Notes: generated by a model not told the origin, from the letters alone. Shown: positions 20,738-29,608, numbered from the stretch's first letter. The stretch is 64,000 nt of DNA from Methylobacterium sp. E-066 (GCF_022829635.1 NZ_JAKSYO010000042.1:1-64000); one strand, 5' to 3'. Made by a program: numbers and translations.

Positions 20738-21217
20738 ATGATCCAGGTCGGCGACCACCTGCCCCAGGCGACCTTCCGGGTGACCGGCCCCGAGGGCCCG
20801 ATCGCCCGCACCACCGACGACGTGTTCAAGGGCCGGCGCGTGGTGCTGATCGGCGTGCCCGGCGCCTTCACGCCGAGCTGCCACCGCAACCACCTGCCCG
20901 GTTTCGTCACCAAGAAGGACGAGATCCTGGCCCGCGGCGTCGACGCCATCGCGGTCACCAGCGTCAACGACGTGTTCGTGCTCGATGCCTGGTCGAAGGC
21001 CAGCGGCGCCGAGGGCATCGAGTTCCTGGCCGACGGCAATGCCGATTTCGCCAAGGCCATCGGCCTGGAGATGGACGGCACCGGCTTCGGCCTCGGGATA
21101 CGCTCGAAGCGCTACTCGATGCTGGTCGAGGACGGCGTGGTGAAGATTCTCAACGTCGAGGAGACCCCCTCGAAGGCCGAGGCGTCCGGCGCCGAAGCCC
21201 TGCTCAAGGTCCTCTGA
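20738..21217 (+). CDS. Peroxiredoxin of the Prx5/glutaredoxin-type family
   Basis: This thiol peroxidase reduces H2O2 and alkyl hydroperoxides using glutathione or thioredoxin donors. The 159-residue protein has the peroxidatic site GVPGAFTPSCHRNHLPGF near residue 40-57, where the usual TPTCS motif reads TPSCH. It also has the conserved RSKRYSMLVEDG and VVKILNVEE segments. GGAGGG at 20725-20730 precedes the ATG. No resolving Cys is obvious, so it is probably a 1-Cys type relying on an external thiol. Confidence 0.93.
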   Translation: MIQVGDHLPQATFRVTGPEGPIARTTDDVFKGRRVVLIGVPGAFTPSCHRNHLPGFVTKKDEILARGVDAIAVTSVNDVFVLDAWSKASGAEGIEFLADGNADFAKAIGLEMDGTGFGLGIRSKRYSMLVEDGVVKILNVEETPSKAEASGAEALLKVL

Positions 21218-21219
21218 GG

Positions 21220-21283
21220 TCATCGGGGCTTCGCGCCCCGAACCCCCGCCAAAGGGCCTCGGCCCTTTGGGATCCCGGGACCT
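21220..21283. repeat. AAAGGGC-type palindromic repeat after the peroxiredoxin gene
   Basis: The hairpins GGGGCTTCGCGCCCC and AAAGGGCCTCGGCCCTTT start within a few bases of the peroxiredoxin stop. Order and orientation match the copy at 7537-7598. It may act as the terminator for both this gene and the convergent nuclease gene at 21291. Confidence 0.7.
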
Positions 21284-21290
21284 GATTGCG

Positions 21291-22049
21291 CTAGCTTCGA
21301 TGCGCCCCGGCGAGGTCGATGTCGTCCAGCGCGTCGTGGTGCAGGAGCAGCACGCCGGTCGCCGCCGCCAGGCGGCGGGCCGCCGGGGTGAAGCCGGCAT
21401 TCGACACCACCGCGGCCCGGTCGCCCGCCCAGTAGCGCAGGGCGGCCGCCGCCTCCTGCACGGCGGCGTTGCCCACGGGCTTCGCCAGCCGCTTGCACTG
21501 GACGATCAGGCGTAAACCATCGCGCACCGCGACGATGTCGGCCCCCTGGTCGCCGCTCGGCGGGGTCCGGTGCGCCCGCCAGCCCGCCTGGGCCAGGCGC
21601 TCGGCGCAGTAGCGCTCGTAGTCGAGCCCGTCGCCCGGCGCCTCGTCCTCCTCGGGCAGCGCGACGGCGGCGGCCTCCGCCTCGACGATCGCCAGCATCC
21701 GGGCGCGTTCCGACTCGGCCAGATCGGCGAAGCGCGGCCCGATCTGCGGCAGCACCGTCCGGTCGAGGAAATAGGCCCGCTCCCGCAGCCAGCCATCCTC
21801 GATCCGGTTGCCGTAGGCGTCGCAAAAGCTCTCCTGCCGCCGCCGCAGCGCCAGGGTCTCGCCGTGGGCCCGGGCGATCCGGCGCACCCGCGCCCGGAAC
21901 CGGCGGGGCCGTCCGAGATGGCGCCCGAGCACCAGCACGAGGGCCGCCCCCGTGGCCGCGAAGGCCGGCGGTCCGTACCAGAGCCCGAGCGGGCAGCCGA
22001 GCGCGGCCGTCCAGAACAGGCGGGCGACGGGGTTGGGCTTGCCGGGCAT
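21291..22049 (-). CDS. Membrane-anchored Mrr-like restriction endonuclease domain protein
   Basis: The 252-residue protein starts with two hydrophobic segments (residues about 8-45). A charged helical stretch follows, then a C-terminal PD-(D/E)xK nuclease domain of the Mrr type. Catalytic residues are visible as SGDQGADIVAV and LIVQCKR, that is the D and QxK of type IV-like enzymes, followed by the conserved VSNAGFTPAARRLA. No methylase or specificity subunit is nearby, so it is not a classical restriction system. ATG 22049 gives MPGKPNPVARL; longer in-frame extensions run over mucR. Confidence 0.8.
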   Translation of the reverse strand: MPGKPNPVARLFWTAALGCPLGLWYGPPAFAATGAALVLVLGRHLGRPRRFRARVRRIARAHGETLALRRRQESFCDAYGNRIEDGWLRERAYFLDRTVLPQIGPRFADLAESERARMLAIVEAEAAAVALPEEDEAPGDGLDYERYCAERLAQAGWRAHRTPPSGDQGADIVAVRDGLRLIVQCKRLAKPVGNAAVQEAAAALRYWAGDRAAVVSNAGFTPAARRLAAATGVLLLHHDALDDIDLAGAHRS

Positions 22050-22147
22050 CGGATCTCGGGTCGCTTGTGAGCCCGTCGAACCTCGCAAGCGCCCCTTGCC
22101 CGATGCTGAATCCCGCTCGGAAAGCTGTGGACGCGCGCCGGCCGGCT

Positions 22148-22570
22148 TTAAGCCTTCTGGCCTTTCCGCCGCTGGTGGCCGAGGCCCATGCTCTTGGCGA
22201 GGTTGGAGCGGGCGGCGGCGTAGTTCGGCGCCACCATCGGGTAGTCGGGGGCGAGGCCCCATTTCTCGCGGTAGGCGTCCGGCGTCAGGTTGTAATGCGT
22301 GCGCAGGTGCCGCTTGAGCGACTTGAACTTCTTCCCGTCCTCCAGGCACACGATGAAGTCGGGCTGGACCGAGCGCCGGACCGACACGGCGGGCCGGAGC
22401 TCCTCCGCCGGCGGGGCCGGCGGCTGGCTCAGCCCGTGCAGGGTCGCGTGGACCGCGGCGATCAGCCCGGGCAGTTCCGGCACGGGCACCGGATTGTTGC
22501 TCACGAAGGCCGACACGATGTCGACGGACAGCGTGAGATAATCCAGGTCCTCTCCGACCATGGCATCCAT
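22148..22570 (-). CDS. mucR: MucR/Ros family zinc-finger transcriptional regulator
   Basis: This 140-residue regulator of the Ros/MucR family, restricted largely to alphaproteobacteria, represses exopolysaccharide, motility and stress genes and usually itself. The C2H2-like finger reads [20 protein letters not shown] in which the first ligand pair is atypical (VCLEDG, with D replacing the second Cys of Ros). It is followed by [12 protein letters not shown], highly conserved in the family. GGGAGG lies seven bases before the ATG. A likely promoter is at 22658-22687. The 343-bp region to 22913 is AT-rich, as expected of MucR targets. Confidence 0.93.
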   Translation of the reverse strand: MDAMVGEDLDYLTLSVDIVSAFVSNNPVPVPELPGLIAAVHATLHGLSQPPAPPAEELRPAVSVRRSVQPDFIVCLEDGKKFKSLKRHLRTHYNLTPDAYREKWGLAPDYPMVAPNYAAARSNLAKSMGLGHQRRKGQKA

Positions 22571-22657
22571 TCCGAAACCTCCCGTCCGTTGCTCTCGGCC
22601 GCCATCATTCGAGGGCGGGCGGCCGGAATCTGTGTCTGCGCTGCCAGATACAGCGCT

Positions 22658-22687
22658 ATAATGGCGCCGGTACTATGATGTGATCAA
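22658..22687 (-). promoter_or_regulatory. Candidate mucR promoter
   Basis: On the minus strand, TTGATC and CATTAT are separated by 18 bases, about 90 bases before the mucR start. The surrounding 22640-22760 is the AT-richest part of the mucR/acyl-CoA-synthetase intergenic region and includes a small inverted repeat AGACTG-ATAG-CAGTCT near 22726-22741. Autoregulation by MucR here is likely but inferred. Confidence 0.4.
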
Positions 22688-22913
22688 TTTAAGGGCAAGA
22701 CCAATTTATAGCTGACCACAACAGCCAGACTGATAGCAGTCTGCATTGTCGTATACTGTACAAAGCCCGATCGTTCCGTGCGCCTCCGGCAGGGGCGACG
22801 CGGGGATCGCGATCGCCTCCGAACCTTCGGGCGTTGCACACGCGGGAGATTGTGCCATCTGGTAGGGGGGCTGGCGCCGCGCCGTACGCGTCACCCAGGC
22901 GAGGGGCACCACC

Positions 22914-22949
22914 ATGCGCGCGCGCAGAACCGAGCCGTCGGCGCCGTGA
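22914..22949 (+). CDS. Putative 11-codon leader ORF upstream of the acyl-CoA synthetase/GNAT gene
   Basis: ATG at 22914 follows a strong GAGGGG at 22901-22906 with seven-base spacing. The ORF reads MRARRTEPSAP and stops at TGA 22947-22949, overlapping the GTG start (22946) of the next gene as GTGA. The downstream gene has no ribosome-binding site of its own, so termination-reinitiation coupling is plausible. The arginine-rich start could also allow attenuation, though no terminator hairpin is apparent. Expression is unproven. Confidence 0.5.
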   Translation: MRARRTEPSAP

Positions 22950-25672
22950 GCACCTACCGCTTCGACAAGCTCCTGGCACCGCGCTCGATCGCCCTGGTCG
23001 GAGCCGTGGCGCGCGAAGGCTCCCTCGGGCGCAGCGTGCTCGACAATCTGCGCCGGGCGGGGTTTCCCGGCGCGATCCTGCCGGTCCAGCCCGATCACGA
23101 CACCGTGGACGGCCTGCCCTGCGTGCCGCGAGTCGCCGACCTCACCGTCGTGCCGGACCTCGTGCTGATCGCGGTGCCGCCGCCGAGCGTGCCCGAGGTG
23201 GTCGCCCAGGCCGCCGCGATCGGCGCCGGGGCGGCCGTGATCCTCACCGCCCGGCTCGGCCGTGGGCCGGACGATCCCGGGCCGGTGGCGCACCGGATCG
23301 CCCGCGCGCAAGGGCTGCGCCTGCTCGGACCCGACAGCGCCGGCCTCGTGGTGCCCGCCGCCAAGCTCGATGCCAGCCTGTTCGCCCACGCCCCCGCGAC
23401 CGGGGATCTCGCCCTGGTCTCGCAATCCGGCACGGTGGCGGCCGCGATCGTCGAATGGGCCGCCCGGCATGGCACCGGCTTCTCCGCGGTGCTGTCCCTC
23501 GGCAGCGTGCTCGATATCGGCGTGGCCGATTGCCTCGACTATTTCGCCGCCGACCATCGGACCCGGGCGATCCTGCTCTGTCTCGATCGCGTGGCCGATG
23601 CCCGACGGTTCATGTCGGCGGCCCGGGCCGCCGCCCGCGCCAAGCCCGTGGTGGTGCTCCGCGCCGGCCGGCACCGGCCGGACACGCGGGCCGCCGTGAC
23701 CCATACCGGCGCGCTGGCCCGGCCCGACGCGGTCTACGCCGCGGCCTTCCGGCGGGCCGGCCTGCTCGCCGTGCCGGACCTCGACGCCATGTTCTCCGCC
23801 GTCGAGGCCCTGGGGCGCCAGCGCCCGTTCCCGGGGGACCGGCTGGCGATCCTCACCAACGGCCGCGGCATCGGCCTTCTCGCCGCCGACAAGCTCACCG
23901 ACCGCGCGGGCATCCTGGCGGAGATCCCCGAGGCCGAGGGCCGGCCGGCGGGCAACCCGATCGACCTCGGCATCGATGCCGACGGCCCGGCCTTCTCGGA
24001 CGCCCTGGCGCCGCTGCTGGCCGACCGAACCAGCGACGCGGTGCTGGCGATCCACGTCCCCACGGTCCGGTCGCAGGTCGGTGCGGTGGCCGGGGCGATC
24101 GCCGAGACGGTCAAGCGCGCCCGCACCGGCCAGACCCGCAAGAAGCCGGTCTTCGCGGTCTCCCTGGGCGATGCCGAGGCGGCGCGCGCGGCCTTCGCGG
24201 GGGCCGGGATCCCGCACTTCGCCACCGATTCCGAGGCGATCGAGGGGTTTTTGCACCTCGTGCGCTACCGCGAGGCGCAGGACGACCTGATGCGCACGCC
24301 GGATTCGCTGCCGCGGGATTTTTCCCCCGACATGGCGAGGGCGCGCTCGATCATCGCCGCTGCGCTCCGCCAGGGGGCGGCCTGGCTCGATCCGATCGCG
24401 GTGAACGGCCTGCTGGAGGCCTACGGCATCCCGACCGTGCCGATCACCCTCGCCCCCGACAAGGACGCTGCCGCGGCCGCCGCCTGGCCGATCATCGCGG
24501 CGGGCGGCACCGTGGCGCTCAAGGTCGTCTCGCCGGACGTGGTGCACAAGTCCGATATCGGCGGCGTCCAGCTCGACCTGACCAGCGAGGCCGATGTCCG
24601 CGAGGCCGCGCGCAGCATCCTGGCCCGCGCCCGGCGGGAGCGGCCGGATGCCCGGGTCACCGGTTTCGCGGTGCAGCCGATGGTCCGCCGGGGCCAGCGC
24701 CGGGAGCTGATCGCCGGCCTCGCCGAGGATGCGGTGTTCGGCCCCGTGGTGGTGTTCGGCCGGGGCGGCACGGCGGTCGAGGTGATCGACGACCGCGCGC
24801 TGAGCCTGCCGCCCCTCGACCTCGCCCTCGCCCGCGACCTGATCGGCCGCACCCGGGTCGCCCGGCGTCTCGAAGGCTATCGCGACGTGCCGGCCGCCGA
24901 TCTCGGGGCGATCGCCCTGACCCTGGTGAAGCTCTCCCAGCTCGCCGCCGACCTGCCGCAGGTGCGCGAGCTCGACATCAACCCCCTGCTCGCCGACGAG
25001 ACCGGCGTGCTGGCGCTGGACGCCCGGGTGCGGATCGGGCGCTCGGAGCGGGGCCGCCACGGCCGCGGCCACCCGCGCTTCGCGATCCGCCCCTATCCGG
25101 CCGAATGGGTCCGCACCCTCAAGCTCAAGGACCGGACGATCCGGGTGCGCCCGGTGCGGCCCGAGGACGAGGGCCTGTTCCTCACCTTCTTCGAGGGCCT
25201 CGACCCGGAGGACCTGCGGCTGCGCTTCTTCGGCCCGGTGCGCGCCTTCAGCCACGCCTTCCTGGCCCGGCTGACCCAGCTCGACTACGCCCGAGCGATC
25301 GCCTTCGTGGCGACCGAAGTCGACCCGGAAGGGCGCGAGCGCATGCTGGGCGCCGTCCGCCTGCACGCCGACGCCAACCACGAGAGCGGCGAATACGCGA
25401 TCGCGGTCGGCCGGGACGCCCGGGGCACCGGCCTCGCCTTCGCGCTGATGCGCCTGATGATCGACTGGGCCCGCTCCGAGGGGATCGGCCGGGTCGAGGG
25501 CATGGTGCTGGCCGAGAACCGCCCGATGCTGGCGGTCTGCCGCCGGCTCGGGTTCACGCAGGCGCGGGACCCGGAGGATCCGGGGCTGGTGAACGTGAAG
25601 CTGGAGCTTGGGGGCTCACCGACGGCCGCCAATAGCCTCGGGCAGGCCTCGCCTTCTCGGATGCTATTCTAG
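22946..25672 (+). CDS. Acetate-CoA-ligase-like / GNAT acetyltransferase fusion (Pat/YfiQ-like)
   Basis: The 908-residue fusion has an N-terminal CoA-binding and succinyl-CoA-ligase-like region (residues about 1-460), then an ATP-grasp domain (about 480-700). A C-terminal GNAT acetyltransferase domain starts at IRVRPVRPEDEGLFLTF, with the acetyl-CoA loop GRDARGTGLAFALMRL near residue 825. This is the architecture of the protein lysine acetyltransferase Pat/YfiQ, which inactivates acetyl-CoA synthetase by acetylation. The NDP-forming ligase part is commonly inactive in that family; here KSDIGGVQLDL includes the position of the ATP-grasp loop. The GTG start overlaps a short leader ORF. Confidence 0.88.
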   Translation: MSTYRFDKLLAPRSIALVGAVAREGSLGRSVLDNLRRAGFPGAILPVQPDHDTVDGLPCVPRVADLTVVPDLVLIAVPPPSVPEVVAQAAAIGAGAAVILTARLGRGPDDPGPVAHRIARAQGLRLLGPDSAGLVVPAAKLDASLFAHAPATGDLALVSQSGTVAAAIVEWAARHGTGFSAVLSLGSVLDIGVADCLDYFAADHRTRAILLCLDRVADARRFMSAARAAARAKPVVVLRAGRHRPDTRAAVTHTGALARPDAVYAAAFRRAGLLAVPDLDAMFSAVEALGRQRPFPGDRLAILTNGRGIGLLAADKLTDRAGILAEIPEAEGRPAGNPIDLGIDADGPAFSDALAPLLADRTSDAVLAIHVPTVRSQVGAVAGAIAETVKRARTGQTRKKPVFAVSLGDAEAARAAFAGAGIPHFATDSEAIEGFLHLVRYREAQDDLMRTPDSLPRDFSPDMARARSIIAAALRQGAAWLDPIAVNGLLEAYGIPTVPITLAPDKDAAAAAAWPIIAAGGTVALKVVSPDVVHKSDIGGVQLDLTSEADVREAARSILARARRERPDARVTGFAVQPMVRRGQRRELIAGLAEDAVFGPVVVFGRGGTAVEVIDDRALSLPPLDLALARDLIGRTRVARRLEGYRDVPAADLGAIALTLVKLSQLAADLPQVRELDINPLLADETGVLALDARVRIGRSERGRHGRGHPRFAIRPYPAEWVRTLKLKDRTIRVRPVRPEDEGLFLTFFEGLDPEDLRLRFFGPVRAFSHAFLARLTQLDYARAIAFVATEVDPEGRERMLGAVRLHADANHESGEYAIAVGRDARGTGLAFALMRLMIDWARSEGIGRVEGMVLAENRPMLAVCRRLGFTQARDPEDPGLVNVKLELGGSPTAANSLGQASPSRMLF

Positions 25673-26061
25673 CGGATGATCCTGACAGTCAGCCCGAGAT
25701 CAGCAGGCAGCCGGCTCCAGGCACGATCCGTCGTCACGGCAACCGATTGGCGTTGCTTTGCCAGAGCGAGGCAGGCTCGATCGCCTAGCGAGAGCCCGAG
25801 CGACCGCGTTGGAAGGCGCAGGATCCCCGCAATCCGGGCCTGTTCGTCATCGAACGGTTCGATCGCGAGGCGGAGGACGCCGACTGCCTGCGTGATTTGC
25901 GCTTCCGATCCGCCGGCTTCGGCCAACTTGGCATAGACTTCGGACAGGTTCACCGCACTGATCACGGATTGCGGAAGGACCTCGGCAACCTCCTCGGACC
26001 CTGTCTCCGCGCGAAGCAGGCACAGCAGCGCCGACGCGTCGAGGACGAAGGCCTCACTCAC
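25669..26061 (-). CDS. PIN-domain toxin (VapC-like)
   Basis: The 130-residue PIN ribonuclease is probably the toxin of a type II toxin-antitoxin pair. Acidic catalytic residues are seen as VLDASALL (first Asp), LSEVYAKL (Glu), LSLGDRACLALA (Asp) and TTDRAW (Asp). GTG 26061 overlaps the antitoxin stop by 8 bp, which indicates translational coupling. The 3' end overlaps the convergent acetyltransferase fusion by 4 bp. Confidence 0.92.
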   Translation of the reverse strand: MSEAFVLDASALLCLLRAETGSEEVAEVLPQSVISAVNLSEVYAKLAEAGGSEAQITQAVGVLRLAIEPFDDEQARIAGILRLPTRSLGLSLGDRACLALAKQRQSVAVTTDRAWSRLPADLGLTVRIIR

Positions 26062-26302
26062 GCTCCGCCTCGGCCCGACGCTCCGCGATCAGCTCGTCGG
26101 CCAAGTTCCGATCGGCCGGTGCGAAGCTGCGGACGATGGCCTGCGCCGCCCGGACTGCGGCAGACAAGGAGCGGACCCGCAGACCGTCCTCGGCCAGTTC
26201 GACCATGACGGTGTCGCCGGCCGCGAGCCCGAGTTCTCGCCGGAAATCGGCCGGGATGAGGAGCGTGCCGCCAGCCTCGATCTTTGCCAACTGTGAAGCC
26301 AT
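26054..26302 (-). CDS. AbrB/MazE-type antitoxin
   Basis: The 82-residue protein has an N-terminal swapped-hairpin AbrB DNA-binding domain (AKIEAGGTLLIPADFRRELGLAAGDTVMVEL) and a charged C-terminal tail that would wrap the PIN toxin. The ATG at 26302 starts at the conserved domain; a longer start at 26350 adds 16 non-conserved residues. It would repress its own operon together with the toxin encoded immediately downstream. Confidence 0.9.
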   Translation of the reverse strand: MASQLAKIEAGGTLLIPADFRRELGLAAGDTVMVELAEDGLRVRSLSAAVRAAQAIVRSFAPADRNLADELIAERRAEAERE

Positions 26303-26486
26303 GCCGAATTCCGGATCGCGGCCCGATACAATCCTCGCCGTCCGCACCAACGGACGCTCGCCGCACCGGCGTATGATGCCCGATGACAGATCAAAAAGAA
26401 AAGTCCTGCGCCGTTACTCCGCGGAGAGGCGGACGGGTCGTCGGGACACGTCCCGGCTCAGCCGAGCCTGGAGGGCCGGCCCGGGC

Positions 26487-28103
26487 TTAGCGGGGCGGCA
26501 GAGGTGCATCCGGGTTAAGCCCCTCCGTTGCCGGCTTCACGGACGTCACCTTGTTCGCCACCGGTTTGGCAGAAGCGGGCTTCACCGCAGCTGGCTTCGC
26601 CGCAGCCGGCTTGACTGCCGCGGGCTTCGGCGCCGCAGGCTGCGCCGCGCCGGCCGGCGGGATCGCCCCCGTGGCCGCGGGCTCCGGCGCCGGGGGCGGC
26701 GTGTCGAGGTTGTAGATGTCGTCGCGAAAATGGGCCGTCCCGTCCGGGGTGGCGTAGCCGGTGAGATACACGAAGGTCACCGGCACCGGCTTGACCAGCT
26801 TGATGTCGCGGCGCTCCCCGTCGGCGATGCCGGTCTCGATCTCGATCGGCCCCCAGCTGGTGCCGGGCCCGTTCGGGCCGTCGGTGCCCTGCAGCAGCCA
26901 GCCGACCAGCTCCTTGACCTGGCCGACCCGGACGCAGCCGTGGCTGTGGAAGCGGACATTCGCCGCGAACAGCGATTTGGCCGGCGTGTCGTGCATGTAG
27001 ACGGCAAAGCGGTTCGGCATGTCGATCCGCACCTGGCCGAGCGAATTGTCGAAGCCGGAATCCTGGCGCAGCGTGTAGGCTGCGGCCTTGTTGCCCGCCC
27101 AGTCGATCTTGGTCGGGTCGACCTCGCCGGTGGGGCCGAGGATGCGGATGTGGTTCCGGGCGAGGTAGCCCGGGTTCTTGCGCATCTGCGGGATGATCTC
27201 GTTCTTCACCACCGAGGCCGGCACGGTCCAAGTCGGGTTGAAGTTGATGTCGGTGATCCGGGTCTCCACCGGGGGCGTCGCCTTGTCGGGGGAGCCGACC
27301 ACCGCGACGTAGCGGCGGGCCACCGCGCCGTTCTCCACCGCCTCGACATTCGCCGAGGGGATGTTGACCACGACGTAGCGCTCGCCGAACGGGAATTTCG
27401 AGCCCATCAGCCGGGCCGCGGAGGCCGCCAGCTGGCGCTGGCGAGTGGCGGCCGGCACGTTCAGCGCGTTGATCGTGAGCCGGCCAAGGATCCCGCTGTC
27501 GGGCAGGCCGTGGCGACCCTGGAACGCCGCGATCGCCGCCACCAGCGGCGGGTCGAGCCGGTCGCTCGGCGGCGCGTCCACCGGCAGGTCGCCGGTGAGC
27601 GTCAGGTGGTGGCGCAGGGACGGGATCGCCGGGCTGCGCTCCCCGGGCTTCAGGCGGATGAGATCGTCGGGCAGCCGTTCCCAGCCGCCGGCCTCCGCGA
27701 AGGCGGCGTAGCGGTCGGCGACCTTCAGCGTGTCCAGGAAGGTGCGGGCGGTGAGCGTCGGGGTCGGATCGGTGGAGACCTTGGCGTAGACCAGGGGCGC
27801 CGGCTCGCGCGACTTTTTCGGAGGCTCCGGCGGCTTGGCCTCGGCACTCTTCGCCTCATTCGGACGGGGTTCCGAATTCTTCGCCGAATCCTGGGGCTTG
27901 GGCTCGGGAGTCTTCGAAGGCTCCGGGGCTGCCGCCGGCGGCACCTGGACCGGGACGGCGAGCGGCGGAACCGGGGCCGCGGCGGGGCCGGTCGGCACCA
28001 CCGGAACACCCTGCGCCAGCGCGCCGACGGGGCCGCCGAGCAGCGCCAGCACCGAGAGACCCGCGCCGAGGCGGGCGGACAGGCGGAATCGGGCCGGGAC
28101 CAT
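26487..28103 (-). CDS. L,D-transpeptidase of the YcbB (LdtD) type
   Basis: This is a periplasmic enzyme that forms 3-3 peptidoglycan cross-links. The 538-residue protein has a signal peptide (LSARLGAGLSVLALLGGPVGALAQ), a Pro-rich linker, a peptidoglycan-binding-like helical domain near residues 170-240 (LVAAIAAFQGRHGLPDSGIL) and a YkuD catalytic domain. The active site is FHSHGCVRV near residue 390, with Cys as nucleophile. The C-terminal 60 residues are a KPAAVKPAAAKP-type repeat tail that is not part of the fold. ATG 28103 begins the signal peptide. Confidence 0.93.
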   Translation of the reverse strand: MVPARFRLSARLGAGLSVLALLGGPVGALAQGVPVVPTGPAAAPVPPLAVPVQVPPAAAPEPSKTPEPKPQDSAKNSEPRPNEAKSAEAKPPEPPKKSREPAPLVYAKVSTDPTPTLTARTFLDTLKVADRYAAFAEAGGWERLPDDLIRLKPGERSPAIPSLRHHLTLTGDLPVDAPPSDRLDPPLVAAIAAFQGRHGLPDSGILGRLTINALNVPAATRQRQLAASAARLMGSKFPFGERYVVVNIPSANVEAVENGAVARRYVAVVGSPDKATPPVETRITDINFNPTWTVPASVVKNEIIPQMRKNPGYLARNHIRILGPTGEVDPTKIDWAGNKAAAYTLRQDSGFDNSLGQVRIDMPNRFAVYMHDTPAKSLFAANVRFHSHGCVRVGQVKELVGWLLQGTDGPNGPGTSWGPIEIETGIADGERRDIKLVKPVPVTFVYLTGYATPDGTAHFRDDIYNLDTPPPAPEPAATGAIPPAGAAQPAAPKPAAVKPAAAKPAAVKPASAKPVANKVTSVKPATEGLNPDAPLPPR

Positions 28104-28315
28104 ACGCAACACTCCCGACGGCGCCCGGGGCGGCGCGGTCGGGCGGGATGATGGGGCGGTACGGTTACCAATCTCCTCCGGTTGATCGGGCCGGCCGGTG
28201 GCGCTCTTCACCATCCGGCGAGGGGCTCGTCCTCCGGTGCCACCTGCGGATATCGGTTCGCGCGGAAAAGGCGCACCCTGCCGGGCCGTGCCGTGAAGGA
28301 CGATCAGCCGCCGCC

Positions 28316-29485
28316 ATGCCGGATTCCGGATCCCAGCGCACCGGGGACATGCCCAGCACGATGCCGTACCTGCCGCAGCTCGACGGGGTGCGGGCGCTCG
28401 CGATCCTGATCGTGTTCGCGGCCCATTGCGGCTTCAGCCACGTGGTGCCGGGGGGTTTTGGCGTCACGGTGTTCTTCTTCCTCAGCGGCTACCTGATCAC
28501 GACGCTGCTGCGGATCGAGCGCGGGCGCACCGGCACGGTCTCGCTGTCGGCCTTCTACCTGCGTCGGAGCCTGCGCATCCTGCCGCCGCTCTACCTGACC
28601 CTGGCCGCCACCGGGGCGCTCTACGCGGCGGGGCTCCTCGACTGGATGCCGGTCGAGCCGGCGGCTGTGCTCGGCCAGGTGCTGTTCCTGACCAACTATC
28701 CCGGCCTGTTCGGCACCGAGGCGGTGCTGCCGGTGCCGCTCTGGAGCCTCGCCATCGAGGAGCATTTCTATCTGGTCTTCCCCCTGGCCTACATCCTGTG
28801 GCTCGGGCGTCTGCGACCGCGCCGGGCGGCGCTGGCCTGCCTGGGGCTTTGCGCCCTGGTGCTCGGGATCCGATGCGTCAACGTCTGGCAGCTTCCTGAT
28901 TATAGCCTGAACTATTCCTGGACCCACACCCGTATCGACGCGATCCTGTTCGGCTGCGGCCTCGGCCTGTGGAACAACCCGGTGATCCCGGGCGACCGGG
29001 CCTGGCGCCCGCGCCCCTGGCACGTCGCGGCCAGCCTCGCTGTGATCCTGCTGACCCTGGCTTTGCGCGAACCCGCCTTCCGCGAGACCCTGCGCTACAC
29101 AATCCAGAGCGCGGCCCTGTTCGTGCCCTTCGCCTACCTGCTGCACGGGGAAGGCTGGGCGGTGCGGCTGCTCGCCGCCCGGCCGATGCGCCAGCTCGGC
29201 CTCTGGTCCTACAGTTTTTATCTCGCCCACATGGCCGTGGTGGCGCTGGTGCTGCACCAGGCGCCAGGCCTGCACGGGCTGACGCTGATGCTGGCGGCCT
29301 GCCCGGTGACCCTCCTCTGGTGCTGGGGCATGTTCACGCTGGTCGAGCGCCCCTGCGCCCGCCTGCGCCGCCGGCTGCTGGCGGATCACCCGCCTGAGCC
29401 TGCACTCGGTGCCGCCGGGCGCTCACACCGTCCCATGCCGACCGCGACGCAGCCCCCTCTCCCGAGCGGGAGAGGATTGGGGTGA
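28316..29485 (+). CDS. Acyltransferase 3 family membrane protein (OafA/YrhL-like)
   Basis: This integral membrane O-acyltransferase has about 389 residues and roughly ten hydrophobic helices. It opens with the family motif YLPQLDGVRALAILIVFAAH and FFFLSGYLITTLLRIE, and has WSLAIEEHFYLVFPL near residue 145. The probable role is acylating a surface polysaccharide or lipid carrier. The last ten or so codons (PPLPSGRGLG) and the stop codon come from the dispersed repeat beginning near 29452. The native C-terminus has therefore probably been replaced by the repeat. Start ATG 28316 is uncertain; ATG 28349 is an alternative. Confidence 0.88.
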   Translation: MPDSGSQRTGDMPSTMPYLPQLDGVRALAILIVFAAHCGFSHVVPGGFGVTVFFFLSGYLITTLLRIERGRTGTVSLSAFYLRRSLRILPPLYLTLAATGALYAAGLLDWMPVEPAAVLGQVLFLTNYPGLFGTEAVLPVPLWSLAIEEHFYLVFPLAYILWLGRLRPRRAALACLGLCALVLGIRCVNVWQLPDYSLNYSWTHTRIDAILFGCGLGLWNNPVIPGDRAWRPRPWHVAASLAVILLTLALREPAFRETLRYTIQSAALFVPFAYLLHGEGWAVRLLAARPMRQLGLWSYSFYLAHMAVVALVLHQAPGLHGLTLMLAACPVTLLWCWGMFTLVERPCARLRRRLLADHPPEPALGAAGRSHRPMPTATQPPLPSGRGLG

Positions 29486-29560
29486 GGGGTCAGGTCTCTC
29501 CGGAGAAGTCGCATCCCTCACCCTGTCCCTCTCCCGCACGGGAGAGGGGACCCGAGCCTC
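29452..29560. repeat. CCCTCTCCCG/CGGGAGAGG inverted repeat, copy 1
   Basis: Two CTCTCCCG-n-CGGGAGAG hairpins are separated by about 50 bases containing CCGGAG-n-GTCGCATCCCTCACCC. Closely related units are at 42228-42360 and 54680-54832, and a shortened one at 34745-34828. This copy overlaps the 3' end of the acyltransferase gene and ends about 50 bases before the xylanase stop, between convergent genes. Confidence 0.8.
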
Positions 29561-29608
29561 GTCCGGCGCCGCCGCTGGCTCCTGACGACAGGCAAAGCCG
29601 AACCGGCA

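Noticed and set aside
22706..25381. An 891-residue open frame on the minus strand across the acyl-CoA-synthetase/GNAT gene
   Set aside because: It mirrors a real gene in very GC-rich DNA, has low-complexity Arg/Asp/Gly-rich composition and no recognisable domain.
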